DNA of 64,000 nucleotides from Comamonadaceae bacterium (GCA_027490925.1 JAIXXF010000001.1:203326-267325), one strand, 5' to 3'; positions 56,375 through 64,000 are shown, counted from the first letter of the stretch. The notes: generated by a model not told the origin, from the sequence alone. Numbers and translations: made by a program.

Positions 56375-57577
56375 ATGTGGTTCAAAACGGACTTTTGCTG
56401 GCGTGGCGCCAAGGCATGGGCGGGTGCGCTGATCGCCGGTGCGGCCGGTGCCGCACTGGCGCAAGGCAACGCTGGCATGAACGTGTTGATCAACCCTGGC
56501 GACCAAGGCGAGCAGTCGCGCTTTGCGGTCTACAGCGGCTGGAAATCGGTGCTGGAAAAAGCGCTCGGCCGCGACAAGGCGACCATCACGCTGTCCACCG
56601 ACGCGACCGCCGACCTGGGCGTCACCCGCTCGCGCATCCCCGATGTGTTCGTGGCGCCCGCACACGTCATTGGCAGCGCGGTGCGCTACGGCTATTCGCC
56701 GGTGATCGGGCTGGACCGGCCGGTGCAAGCGGTGTTGGTCGTGCCCAAAGACAGCGCGGTCACCAACCTCGCCCAGGCCAAAGGCAAAAAGCTGGGGCTG
56801 CCGCTGCAAGACAGCGTCGTCACCTACCTGGTGCGTGGCGAGGTGAACGCCGCCAACACCACGGTGAAACGCCATTTTGGCGGCGTTTACGAGACCCGCT
56901 ACCAGGACGCGTTGCTGCCATGTTTGCAGTTGCGCCGCTGCGACGTGGTGGCGGTGGAGCGGTCGGTGTTTGACCGTTGGGCGGCCGCAGGCGAGGCGGT
57001 GCGGGTTGTGCTGGAGTCCAAGCCCGCCCCTGCTCTGAGCGTGGCGGTCAAAGACGGCGTGAAGCCTGGCCCCGACGCCCTGCGCGACGCGATCAACGCG
57101 GCCGCGCCCAGCGGTGTCCCCGGCTCAGACGGCGCCAAGCTCACCGAGTTGGACCATGCCAGCTTCGCCTACGTCTCGACCTTGGGTTACTTCACACCGC
57201 GGGCTTTGCCCGGTGCCACGGTGGTGGACGCGGTCAAGGTGGCGCAGCTCATGCAGGCGGGCGCGCGCTACATCGACACCCGAACCGACGCCGAGTTCAA
57301 AGCCGGTCATGTGCCCGGCGCCAGCCTGCTGCCTTATGTGGAAAAGAGCGCCAAAGACGCCGACTACAACCCGGCGCTGGACAGTTTTGCCACCGCCCAG
57401 CTCGGGGCCGACCGCAACGCGTCGCTGATCTTTGCTTGCAACGGCGCGGAGTGCTGGAAGAGTTACAAGGCCAGCCACGCCGCCATCAAGGCCGGCTACA
57501 CACAAGTGCACTGGTTCCGCGGGGGGCTGCCGGAATGGCGCGCAGCGGGCATGAAGGTCGCCAGCGGCAGTTCTTGA
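56375..57577 (+). CDS. Exported fusion: PhnD-type substrate-binding domain and rhodanese domain
   Basis: A 400-residue exported protein. Residues 1-30 are a signal peptide ending AALAQ. Residues about 35-235 resemble PhnD-type periplasmic binding domains: NVLINPGDQGEQSRF, SRIPDVFVAPAHVIG, and AVLVVPKDSAVTNLAQAKGK. Residues about 285-395 form a rhodanese domain with ARYIDTRTDAEFKAGHVPGA and the active loop CNGAECWKS, in which the first Cys should carry the sulfane sulfur. Binding a ligand and moving sulfur in the periplasm in one chain is the obvious inference, but no partner ABC permease lies here. It starts 9 bases after the FAH-family gene. Confidence 0.85.
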   Translation: MWFKTDFCWRGAKAWAGALIAGAAGAALAQGNAGMNVLINPGDQGEQSRFAVYSGWKSVLEKALGRDKATITLSTDATADLGVTRSRIPDVFVAPAHVIGSAVRYGYSPVIGLDRPVQAVLVVPKDSAVTNLAQAKGKKLGLPLQDSVVTYLVRGEVNAANTTVKRHFGGVYETRYQDALLPCLQLRRCDVVAVERSVFDRWAAAGEAVRVVLESKPAPALSVAVKDGVKPGPDALRDAINAAAPSGVPGSDGAKLTELDHASFAYVSTLGYFTPRALPGATVVDAVKVAQLMQAGARYIDTRTDAEFKAGHVPGASLLPYVEKSAKDADYNPALDSFATAQLGADRNASLIFACNGAECWKSYKASHAAIKAGYTQVHWFRGGLPEWRAAGMKVASGSS

Positions 57578-57589
57578 TTTCAGCCACGC

Positions 57590-57610
57590 TTGCTACAGTT
57601 TCAGTAGCAA
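57590..57610. repeat. Short palindrome after the PhnD-rhodanese gene
   Basis: TTGCTAC pairs with GTAGCAA around 7 bases. It lies 12 bases past the stop. It belongs with the palindromes at 16271 and 48939. Confidence 0.6.
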
Positions 57611-57767
57611 AGTAATGAACCTAGACGTGGGCTGGCATCTTATTTAGCGTTCAAAGAGGGGCTTCGCGGTAAAAATCCGCCTGTTTGGCGCAAAAACCGT
57701 TGGGTGGGCCATTGAGCGATTGCACCGCCCGCGTTGCCCGACCCGGTGCGCCCCCAGGGCCGCCGCG

Positions 57768-58280
57768 TCAGCGAACGCAGATCACCCAGCCTTGGCGGGA
57801 CGCGATCGACGAGTCGCGGTCCAGCGTGCGTGCGGTGCGGTTGCCCCACGGGTCACCCGCCTTGGCGCGGGTCTCGGTGGTCAGGTCGGTGGTGGTGGTT
57901 TGCCAGAAACCGTTTTGGTACGAGAAATTGATGTTCACTTGGTCGCGTCGCCCCTGGTTGTTGGGGCCCGGCACCAGTTGCTTGGCGGCTTCTTGGGTCG
58001 CTGCCGTGTCCAAGGACTCCAGCTGCTCCAGCGCGATGGTGGCGGTGTACGGCGACGACGGGTCTTTTTTTCGAACGTCGTAATTCATCTTGAATTCTGC
58101 CGCCACCCGACGCTGCCAGGTGCCGCCCGAAGGCGATGCGAACACGTCGCCCACCGGCTGGTTTTGGTACCCCTTTTTGCACGCCTCGAACACAGTGGCG
58201 AACTCGGCCACCGGATTGGGTTGTGCCAGAGCGGCTCCAGCGGTGAGGGCAAACAAAGCGGCGACGGTGTGGTGTTTCAT
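57768..58280 (-). CDS. Hypothetical secreted protein
   Basis: A 170-residue protein with a signal peptide (residues 1-19, HHTVAALFALTAGAALAQ). The mature part contains one Cys pair at the ends (EACKKGY near the start and VICVR at the end), which could form a disulfide. A middle block QVNINFSYQNGFWQTTT suggests beta strands. I do not recognise the family. The ATG at 58280 places the signal at the N-terminus; an upstream in-frame start is not needed. A TATGAT hexamer lies about 32 bases upstream on the minus strand. Confidence 0.75.
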   Translation of the reverse strand: MKHHTVAALFALTAGAALAQPNPVAEFATVFEACKKGYQNQPVGDVFASPSGGTWQRRVAAEFKMNYDVRKKDPSSPYTATIALEQLESLDTAATQEAAKQLVPGPNNQGRRDQVNINFSYQNGFWQTTTTDLTTETRAKAGDPWGNRTARTLDRDSSIASRQGWVICVR

Positions 58281-58312
58281 GGCAAGTGGGTGACAGGTCA
58301 ATGGTGGTGCGC

Positions 58313-58318
58313 ATCATA
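58313..58318 (-). promoter_or_regulatory. -10-like hexamer of the hypothetical secreted protein
   Basis: TATGAT on the minus strand, a five of six match to the consensus, about 32 bases from the ATG at 58280. Confidence 0.4.
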
Positions 58319-58366
58319 GCGGCAGGTGGAGGCGTGTCCAGCCACCCGCCGGGGCCTGACCGCAGG

Positions 58367-58394
58367 CGAAAAAAAGCCCCCACGCAGGGGGCTT
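58367..58394 (-). terminator. Rho-independent terminator of the small basic protein gene
   Basis: AAGCCCCC pairs with GGGGGCTT around a 5-base loop, with a run of seven T on the minus strand (plus-strand A 58369-58375). Confidence 0.85.
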
Positions 58395-58495
58395 GTTCGC
58401 TGGAGACCTCCGCGCCGGTTGGCGCTGCGCATGTCACTGGTCCCCGCGCTGGGCGGTGCGCGGCTGCGACGTCGCTCGGCCCAGCCGATAGGTGG

Positions 58496-58666
58496 TCAGC
58501 CGCCTTTCTTGGCGCGCTTGCCGGGGTTCTTTTTGCTGCGCGTGGCCACACCACGCTCCAAGCTGACCTTCTGGCCGCCACCGCTTCGGGCGGGGCTGAA
58601 GCCAGCGGGCACGGGCAAGGGCGGCGTGCGCTTGCGGTCGGCTTCGGTGACGATTTTGTTTCCCAT
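58496..58666 (-). CDS. Small basic protein, unknown
   Basis: A 56-residue protein that starts MGNKIVTEADRKRTP and ends in a Lys/Arg/Gly-rich tail (RSKKNPGKRAKKGG). It has no signal peptide or membrane span. AGGAAA precedes the ATG at 58666 by about 7 bases, and a strong terminator on the same strand lies 100 bases past the stop, so it is very likely a real gene. The basic tail suggests nucleic-acid or ribosome contact; that is inference. An upstream in-frame ATG at 58750 is less likely. Confidence 0.7.
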   Translation of the reverse strand: MGNKIVTEADRKRTPPLPVPAGFSPARSGGGQKVSLERGVATRSKKNPGKRAKKGG

Positions 58667-58775
58667 GACGATTTCCTGTTGGCTAAAACTGAACCCGCTA
58701 TTAGGCCACAGCCCGCGCGCAGCGCCCCGACTCGCTGCAAGGGACACCATGCTGCGTGGCCCCGCACACCGCCTC

Positions 58776-58781
58776 TACAAT
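58776..58781 (+). promoter_or_regulatory. -10-like hexamer for a possible leaderless DUF2946 transcript
   Basis: TACAAT, 8 bases from the GTG start at 58790. An ATG 3 bases after the hexamer is followed at once by a stop, so the GTG is the real start. Confidence 0.45.
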
Positions 58782-58789
58782 CACATGCC

Positions 58790-59152
58790 GTGAACAACCT
58801 CCGCCCCTACAGCCGTCTTGGCAAGCACCTGGTCCGCTTGGTGTTGGCCTGGTTCGTGCTGGCCATGGGCGTGGCGGTGGCGTCGCCTCTGGTGAACCCG
58901 CAGGAGCTGCAACTCGTTTGCTCGGCAGGCGCCATGAAGCTGCTGGTCAAGACCGCCGACGGCAGCGAAGCCACCACCGGGCACAAGCTGGAGTGCCCGA
59001 TGTGCGCCACGGCCGGCGCCCCGCCGCCCGCCAACGCCGAGTGGGCGCCCTTGGCCCAGCCATTGGGCCACGTCACCCAACCGGTGCCCGCAGCGCGCCT
59101 TGCTGCGCTGGTGGGGGCGCCACTGCCCGCCCGCGGGCCCCCCTCGCTCTGA
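58790..59152 (+). CDS. DUF2946 family protein
   Basis: A 120-residue exported or membrane-anchored protein. The hydrophobic stretch LVRLVLAWFVLAMGVAVASP (about 13-32) is followed by QLVCSAGAMKLLV and a CPMC pair near residue 66. DUF2946 proteins sit beside copper-related TonB receptors in many proteobacteria, and the Cys/Met residues could bind copper. It starts with GTG at 58790, 8 bases after TACAAT. The TonB receptor gene follows after 96 bases. Confidence 0.82.
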   Translation: MNNLRPYSRLGKHLVRLVLAWFVLAMGVAVASPLVNPQELQLVCSAGAMKLLVKTADGSEATTGHKLECPMCATAGAPPPANAEWAPLAQPLGHVTQPVPAARLAALVGAPLPARGPPSL

Positions 59153-59248
59153 CACACCCTTTTGTGTGCCCGACCCGGTCGCCCCGGGCCTAGGGCTTTT
59201 GCTGACCGCCCACACGCGTGTCGGCCTCAGGTTGTTCGGAGTTTTTTC

Positions 59249-61567
59249 ATGCGTCAGCACCCCCTGAGCGTGGCCTTGGCCATCGCCTTTCCACTCGTCT
59301 ACTCGCCCGTTGCCTCGGCGCAGTCCGACCCGGCCCCGGTCGCCGTGGCCGACAACACCGCACCCACCAAGAGCCTGGGCACTGTGACCGTCAACAGCGG
59401 CCAACCCACCTCGTTGCCCACCCAGATCCCGACCACCATCGAGGGCATCACCCGCGAGCAACTCGAGCGCACTGTCAACGCCACCGACAGCGAAGACGCG
59501 CTCAAGTACCTGCCCAGCCTGCTGGTGCGCAAGCGCTACATCGGCGACTACAACCACGCGGTGTTGTCCACCCGCGCCTCAGGGACCGGCAACAGCGCCC
59601 GCTCGATGGTGTATGCCGACGGCATTTTGTTGAGCAACTATCTGGGCAATGGCGCCACCTTCGCACCGCGCTGGGGCTTGGTCACGCCCGAGGAGATCGA
59701 GCGGGTGGACGTGTTGTACGGCCCGTTCTCGGCCGCTTACCCCGGCAACTCGGTGGGGGCCGTGGTCGATTACGTCACCCGCATGCCGACCCAATACGAA
59801 GCGCACGGCAAGATCAGCTATGCGCGCCAAAACTTTGAGCTGTACAACACCAACGACAGTTTCAGTGGCAAACAAGTCAGCGCCTCCGCAGGCAACCGCA
59901 GCGGTGACTTTGCTTGGTTTTTCAATGCCAGCCGCACCGACAGCGCAGGTCAACCGTTGGTGTTCACCACCCGCACGCTTGCGTCAGGCGCCGTTGGCAG
60001 CGCCGGAACCCCAGTGACGGGCGCGGTTCAAGACCTGAACCGCAACAACCAGCCGTGGTTCATCCTCGGCACCACCACCGCTTACGACACGGTACAAGAC
60101 CATTACAAGGTGAAGCTCGCCTATGACTTCACCCCCACGGTACGGGCCAGTTACACCCTGGGTTACTGGGAGAACACCTCCAAAGGCAGGCCCGACACTT
60201 ACTTGCGCGACGGCAGCGGCAACCCCGTTTTCAGCGGGCCGATCAACGTCAACGGGCGCAGCTACACACTGACCGCCACCGACTTCAACCAGTCGAATGA
60301 AGAGATTGCCCATGTGATGCATGGCCTATCGGTCAAGAGCCGCACCCTGGGCGAGTGGGACTGGGAAATTGCCGCCAGTCAGTACGACTACCGCCGAGAT
60401 CAGCTCCGTGCCCCCACCGTGCCCCTGCCGGGCGCTGCCAGCGGCGGTGCAGGCCGCCTTGTTGACCAGAACGGTACCGGATGGAACACCTTCGCCGCCA
60501 AGGGCATTTGGCGGCCCGACGGCCTGAAAGGCGCTCACCAGGTCGACTTTGGCTACCAACGTGACGCCTACCGCCTGCGCAGCATGGAGAACAACACCGC
60601 CGACTGGATCTCAGGCGCGCCCACCACTCGGCGACAAGGCTTTCGTGGCAACACCGAGTTGAACAGCCTGTACGCGCAAGACGCTTGGACCTTCGCGCCC
60701 GCCTGGAAGACGGTGCTGGGCTTGCGTGCTGAGCGCTGGGAAGCCTCCAACGGCGAGACGGCAAACGCCACCACCACTGCCCCGCACGCCAACCGCACCG
60801 AAAGCGCTTTGTCACCCAAGGCCGCCTTGGCTTGGCAGGTGTCGCCCGACTGGGTGTTGAAAACCTCGTACGGCCGCGCGGTGCGTTTTCCCACCGTCTC
60901 CGAGCTGTACCAGGGCGGTATCAGCGCCAACGGCAACCTGATCAACAACGACCCCAACCTCAAGCCCGAGCGGTCCAACACCACGGAACTCAGCGCGGAG
61001 CGCGATCTGGGACACGGCCTGTGGCGGATCACCGCATTTTTTGAGCGCACCCGGGACGCCCTTTACTCGCAGATCAATCGCCGCGACAACCAAACGGTCA
61101 GCACAGTGCAAAACGTGGACGCGATTCGCACCCACGGCATTGAGACCGCGTTCCAGGGCAATGACGTGTTTTGGCGCGGCCTGGATTTGGGAGGCAGCGT
61201 CACCTGGACAGATTCAACCATCACTGCCAACGCCAAAAACCCGGTGTCGGTGGGCAAAGAGCAACCGCGGGTGCCCAACTGGCGCGCGACCGCTGTCGCC
61301 ACCTGGCGGCCCGACGCCAATTGGTCGTACACCTTGGCCGCCCGTTACAGCGGCCGCCAGTTCTCCACGCTGGAGAACGACGACCCGAACGGCTTCGCCT
61401 ACATGGGCGCCAGCAAGTACTTCACCACGGACCTGCGGGTGCGCTGGCAAGTCACCAAACAATGGAGCGCGGCGTTCGGCATCGACAACCTGAACAACTA
61501 CACCTACTGGAATTTCCATCCTTACCCACAACGCACTTACAGCGCCGAACTGAAGTTTGACCTCTGA
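59249..61567 (+). CDS. TonB-dependent receptor, probable copper importer
   Basis: A 772-residue outer-membrane receptor. Residues 1-26 are a signal peptide (LSVALAIAFPLVYSPVASA). The plug (about 50-200) has EDALKYLPSLLVRKRYIGD and EEIERVDVLYGPFSAAYPGN. The 22-strand barrel follows, ending FHPYPQRTYSAELKFDL with the aromatic-Leu pattern. CGGAG lies 8 bases before the ATG. The substrate is inferred from neighbours: DUF2946 upstream and a YcnI-like copper protein 10 bases downstream, so copper rather than iron-siderophore is favoured. Confidence 0.9.
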   Translation: MRQHPLSVALAIAFPLVYSPVASAQSDPAPVAVADNTAPTKSLGTVTVNSGQPTSLPTQIPTTIEGITREQLERTVNATDSEDALKYLPSLLVRKRYIGDYNHAVLSTRASGTGNSARSMVYADGILLSNYLGNGATFAPRWGLVTPEEIERVDVLYGPFSAAYPGNSVGAVVDYVTRMPTQYEAHGKISYARQNFELYNTNDSFSGKQVSASAGNRSGDFAWFFNASRTDSAGQPLVFTTRTLASGAVGSAGTPVTGAVQDLNRNNQPWFILGTTTAYDTVQDHYKVKLAYDFTPTVRASYTLGYWENTSKGRPDTYLRDGSGNPVFSGPINVNGRSYTLTATDFNQSNEEIAHVMHGLSVKSRTLGEWDWEIAASQYDYRRDQLRAPTVPLPGAASGGAGRLVDQNGTGWNTFAAKGIWRPDGLKGAHQVDFGYQRDAYRLRSMENNTADWISGAPTTRRQGFRGNTELNSLYAQDAWTFAPAWKTVLGLRAERWEASNGETANATTTAPHANRTESALSPKAALAWQVSPDWVLKTSYGRAVRFPTVSELYQGGISANGNLINNDPNLKPERSNTTELSAERDLGHGLWRITAFFERTRDALYSQINRRDNQTVSTVQNVDAIRTHGIETAFQGNDVFWRGLDLGGSVTWTDSTITANAKNPVSVGKEQPRVPNWRATAVATWRPDANWSYTLAARYSGRQFSTLENDDPNGFAYMGASKYFTTDLRVRWQVTKQWSAAFGIDNLNNYTYWNFHPYPQRTYSAELKFDL

Positions 61568-61577
61568 GCCCGACACC

Positions 61578-62144
61578 ATGACCGTTCAAAACACCCTCAA
61601 AATCACCGCAATCCTGCTTGCCTTCACCGGGGCCCCAGTCGCTTTTGGCCACGTAACGCTTGAGAACCAGACCGCCGCGGTCGGCAGCGGGTACAAAGCG
61701 GTGCTGAAAGTCGGCCATGGCTGCGACGGTGCCGCCACCCGTGCGATCCGCGTCACCATCCCCCCCGGGTTCAAGGGCGCCAAACCCATGCCGAAATCTG
61801 GCTGGTTGCTGACCACCCGCAGCGAAAAGTTGGCGGTGCCTTACACCAGCCACGGCAAAACCATTACCCAAGATGTGGCCGAAATCACTTGGACCGCTGC
61901 TGCCCCGGCCAACGCGTTGCCCGACGCGCATTACGACGAGTTCGTGCTGCGCGGCACGCTGCCCGACGCTCCCGGCCCCATGTGGTTCAAGGTGCTGCAA
62001 AGCTGCACCCAAGGCCAGAACAACTGGTCCGAAGTGCCCGCAACCGGAACCAGCACCAAAGGCCTGAAAGCCCCAGCCGCGATGCTGAACGTCGAGGCGG
62101 TGCCCGCACCTGTGACAGCGCCAGCCAGCCACCACCAGCACTGA
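61578..62144 (+). CDS. YcnI-like copper-binding protein (DUF1775)
   Basis: A 188-residue exported protein. The signal peptide ends GAPVAFG, so His25 of GHVTLENQ becomes the mature N-terminal residue. In YcnI that His with a nearby residue forms a copper histidine brace. The family blocks KVGHGCDGAATRAIRVTIPPGF and PMWFKVLQSC (with the conserved Trp) are present, and the tail ends HHQH. It starts 10 bases after the TonB receptor gene and 5 bases precede the tonB start. Its place strongly supports copper handling by the locus. Confidence 0.88.
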   Translation: MTVQNTLKITAILLAFTGAPVAFGHVTLENQTAAVGSGYKAVLKVGHGCDGAATRAIRVTIPPGFKGAKPMPKSGWLLTTRSEKLAVPYTSHGKTITQDVAEITWTAAAPANALPDAHYDEFVLRGTLPDAPGPMWFKVLQSCTQGQNNWSEVPATGTSTKGLKAPAAMLNVEAVPAPVTAPASHHQH

Positions 62145-62149
62145 GCAGC

Positions 62150-62857
62150 ATGGCCACCACGGTGTCGTCCAGACTCATCGGCCGCCGCGCCGTGCTCGCC
62201 CTGACCGTGGTGGTCCTCCACGCGCTGGTGCTGTGGGCGCTGCAAAGCGGCCTGCTGCGCCGCCCCGTGGAAGTCATCGTGCCCGTGGCCATGCTCAGCG
62301 AGGCCATCCAACCCCCGGCCCCCAAAGTCGTGCCCCCGCCCCCAGCGCCCGTGCCCGCACCCGTCAAACCCCAGCCGCTCGCGCAAAAACCCCAGCCCGC
62401 CCCACCGCCCCCGCTGGCCGCCATCGCCGACCCCACACCAGCCCCGACCGCCCCCACCGGCGCCATCGACCCACCCCCAGCCCCTCCAGTGGCCGTGCCT
62501 GTGGCCCCTGTCGCGCTGGCCGCCCCATCGGCACCTTCCGCACCCCCCGCACCCCCTGCCCCCCCTGCCCCCAAAGTCGAGCTGCCCTCCAGCGACGCCG
62601 ACTACCTGCAAAACCCCAAGCCCCCCTACCCACCCATCAGCAAACGCCTGGGCGAACAAGGCAAGGTCGTCGTCCGCGTGCTCATCAACACCCAAGGCAC
62701 GGCCGAGAGGGGCGAGATCAAACGCTCCAGCGGCTTCGAGCGCCTCGACCAAACCGCCCTGTCCACCGTGCTGCGCTGGCGCTACGTCCCCGGCAGGCGC
62801 GCCGGGGTGCCCGAGACCATGTGGTTCGACGTGCCCATCAACTTCGTCCTCGAATAG
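62150..62857 (+). CDS. tonB: TonB family energy transducer
   Basis: A 235-residue protein with one N-terminal membrane span (about 15-33), a Pro/Ala/Lys-rich periplasmic linker (about 45-145), and a C-terminal TonB domain (about 150-235) with YPPISKRLGEQGKVVVRVLI and LRWRYVPG. It passes proton-gradient energy from ExbBD to the receptor. It is one of several genes read together with only 5 bases to the YcnI-like gene and 25 bases to exbB. Confidence 0.92.
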   Translation: MATTVSSRLIGRRAVLALTVVVLHALVLWALQSGLLRRPVEVIVPVAMLSEAIQPPAPKVVPPPPAPVPAPVKPQPLAQKPQPAPPPPLAAIADPTPAPTAPTGAIDPPPAPPVAVPVAPVALAAPSAPSAPPAPPAPPAPKVELPSSDADYLQNPKPPYPPISKRLGEQGKVVVRVLINTQGTAERGEIKRSSGFERLDQTALSTVLRWRYVPGRRAGVPETMWFDVPINFVLE

Positions 62858-62882
62858 TTTTTTGCCCCTTTTTGGAGAAACG

Positions 62883-63599
62883 ATGCAATCCCAACTCGGT
62901 CTGCTCAACGTCTGGAGCCAGGGCGACCTGGTCACCAAGGCCGTCTTTTTGCTGCTGCTGGCCATGTCGCTGGCCTCCTGGATGGTGATCCTCGTCAAGG
63001 CGCTGGACCTGGTGCGCTACAAGCGCCTGGCCCGCCAGGCCGGGGGCTTCTGGCACCAGCCCGACTTCGCCAGTGGCTTGCAGCACCTGGGCGCCTCAGA
63101 CGACAACCCCTTCCATGGCCTGGCCCTGCAGGGGCGGGAAGCCACCACCCACCACCAAGACACCCAGGCCCACCTGCACGACAGCCTGGATGTGAGCGAC
63201 TGGGTCACCCGCTGCCTGCGCAACCACCTGGACGAGTTCACCGCCAAGCTGCAGTCGGGCCTGGCCGTGCTGGCCTCGGTGGGCTCGACCGCGCCGTTTG
63301 TGGGCCTGTTCGGCACGGTCTGGGGGATCTACCACGCGCTCTTGGGCATCGGGGCGGCCGGGCAGGCGACCATCGACAAGGTGGCCGGCCCCATCGGGGA
63401 GGCGCTGGTCATGACCGCGCTGGGCCTGGCGGTGGCCATTCCGGCGGTGCTGGGCTACAACGCGCTGGTGCGGGGCAACAAGTCGGTGCTGGTGCGGCTC
63501 AACCGCTTCGCGCACGACCTGCACGCCTACTTTGTGACGGGTGCCCGGGTGGGCGCGGCCAGCGGCGCCCGTGGGGTGCCGATGAAGAAAGGCGGCTGA
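62883..63599 (+). CDS. exbB: ExbB/TolQ/MotA-type proton channel protein
   Basis: A 238-residue inner-membrane protein with three spans (about 18-40, 130-155, 175-200). The signature GLFGTVWGIYHALLGIG and the last-span block VMTALGLAVAIPAVLGYN are typical. It forms the motor with ExbD that energises TonB. GGAG lies 8 bases before the ATG. It is followed after 2 bases by exbD. Confidence 0.94.
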   Translation: MQSQLGLLNVWSQGDLVTKAVFLLLLAMSLASWMVILVKALDLVRYKRLARQAGGFWHQPDFASGLQHLGASDDNPFHGLALQGREATTHHQDTQAHLHDSLDVSDWVTRCLRNHLDEFTAKLQSGLAVLASVGSTAPFVGLFGTVWGIYHALLGIGAAGQATIDKVAGPIGEALVMTALGLAVAIPAVLGYNALVRGNKSVLVRLNRFAHDLHAYFVTGARVGAASGARGVPMKKGG

Positions 63600-63601
63600 G
63601 C

Positions 63602-64000
63602 ATGGCGTTTGGCGGACAGGACGAGAGCGACGAGGTGATGAACGAGATCAACATGACGCCGCTGGTGGACGTGATGCTGGTCTTGCTGATCGTCTTCATC
63701 ATCACGGTGCCGGTGATGCAGCACGCGGTGAACATCGATTTGCCGCGGGCGAGCATCCAGCCGCAGGATGTGAAGCCGCAGACCGTCTTGCTCAGTGTGG
63801 ACGGGCAAGGGGCGTATTTCTGGAACGACATGGCCGTGGCGGACGAGGCTCTGGTGGCGCGGCTGCAGGCGGCGGCCAAACAAGACCCTCAGCCGGAGTT
63901 GCACATCCGGGGCGACCGCTCGGTGCGCTACGAGCGTGTCGCTCAGGCCATGGCCGCCGCTCAGTCCGCAGGCGTGCGCAAAATCGGGTTCGTGACGGAA
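63602..64000 (+). CDS. exbD: ExbD/TolR biopolymer transport protein, 5' part
   Basis: The first 133 residues of ExbD; the frame is open at the window edge, so only a few residues are missing. It has one span (about 20-40) preceded by NEINMTPLVDVMLVLLIVF, with the essential Asp in LVDVM that carries the proton. The C-terminal periplasmic part includes LHIRGDRSVRYERVAQAMA. It is the last gene seen of the TonB locus. Confidence 0.93.
   Translation, partial: MAFGGQDESDEVMNEINMTPLVDVMLVLLIVFIITVPVMQHAVNIDLPRASIQPQDVKPQTVLLSVDGQGAYFWNDMAVADEALVARLQAAAKQDPQPELHIRGDRSVRYERVAQAMAAAQSAGVRKIGFVTE

Overview
The window is a high-GC chromosomal stretch from a betaproteobacterium, most likely Comamonadaceae (Burkholderiales); the genus is not resolved. 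Evidence: the family-typical orders yajC-secD-secF, def-fmt opposite LysM-dprA-smg, pgk-pyk-fba-purC-purE-purK-sua5 and tsaB-rimI-udg; a Burkholderiales-type porin; DUF1631, DUF3567 and DUF3108 proteins; and short TGCTAN..NTAGCA palindromes of the kind I associate with this family. No rRNA, tRNA, CRISPR array, transposase or prophage gene was seen. Almost all genes look vertically inherited and housekeeping.

Layout. 1-629: 3' end of mltA. 1070-3057: glutathione-dependent formaldehyde detoxification pair (frmA, fghA). 3174-5498: Tat-exported PhoX-type phosphatase. 5750-9310: giant indolepyruvate ferredoxin oxidoreductase-type enzyme, convergent with a lipoprotein cytochrome c (9323-9697). 9909-13146: yajC-secD-secF, then a DUF1631 protein. 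15505-18422: smg, dprA and a LysM protein on the minus strand, divergent from def-fmt-azlC-azlD. 21180-26009: pgk, pyk, an esterase lipoprotein and fba. 25245-28046 minus: an RTX protein and pfkA, placed between fba and purC. 28108-32688: purC, a thioredoxin-TPR protein, purE-purK and sua5. 32756-38359: SGNH and alpha/beta-hydrolase lipoproteins, SemiSWEET, dacB and an EamA permease. 38386-46225: tsaB-rimI-udg, pyrF-proA, gshA and kup; then gshB and a porin to 48813. 48941-53983: class II amidotransferase, DHA2 MFS pump, omega-aminotransferase, ChaN-like lipoprotein and DUF3567. 54049-58666: DUF3108, FAH-family enzyme, PhnD-rhodanese fusion and two small proteins. 58790-64000: a probable copper-uptake locus (DUF2946, TonB receptor, YcnI-like protein, TonB, ExbB, partial ExbD).

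Most notable points. (1) dprA carries an in-frame amber codon inside a short palindrome; this separates the Rossmann domain from an intact in-frame winged-helix domain. (2) A dozen operon-head genes without a Shine-Dalgarno have a -10-like hexamer ending 6-8 nt before the start codon, which suggests leaderless transcripts. (3) An SGNH lipoprotein has lost the usual catalytic Ser and His. (4) An alpha/beta-hydrolase lipoprotein has its lipobox out of frame by one base at a C5G4 run. (5) The RTX reading frame has no stop at its natural end and runs antisense into fba. (6) The terminal TonB locus looks like a self-contained copper importer.
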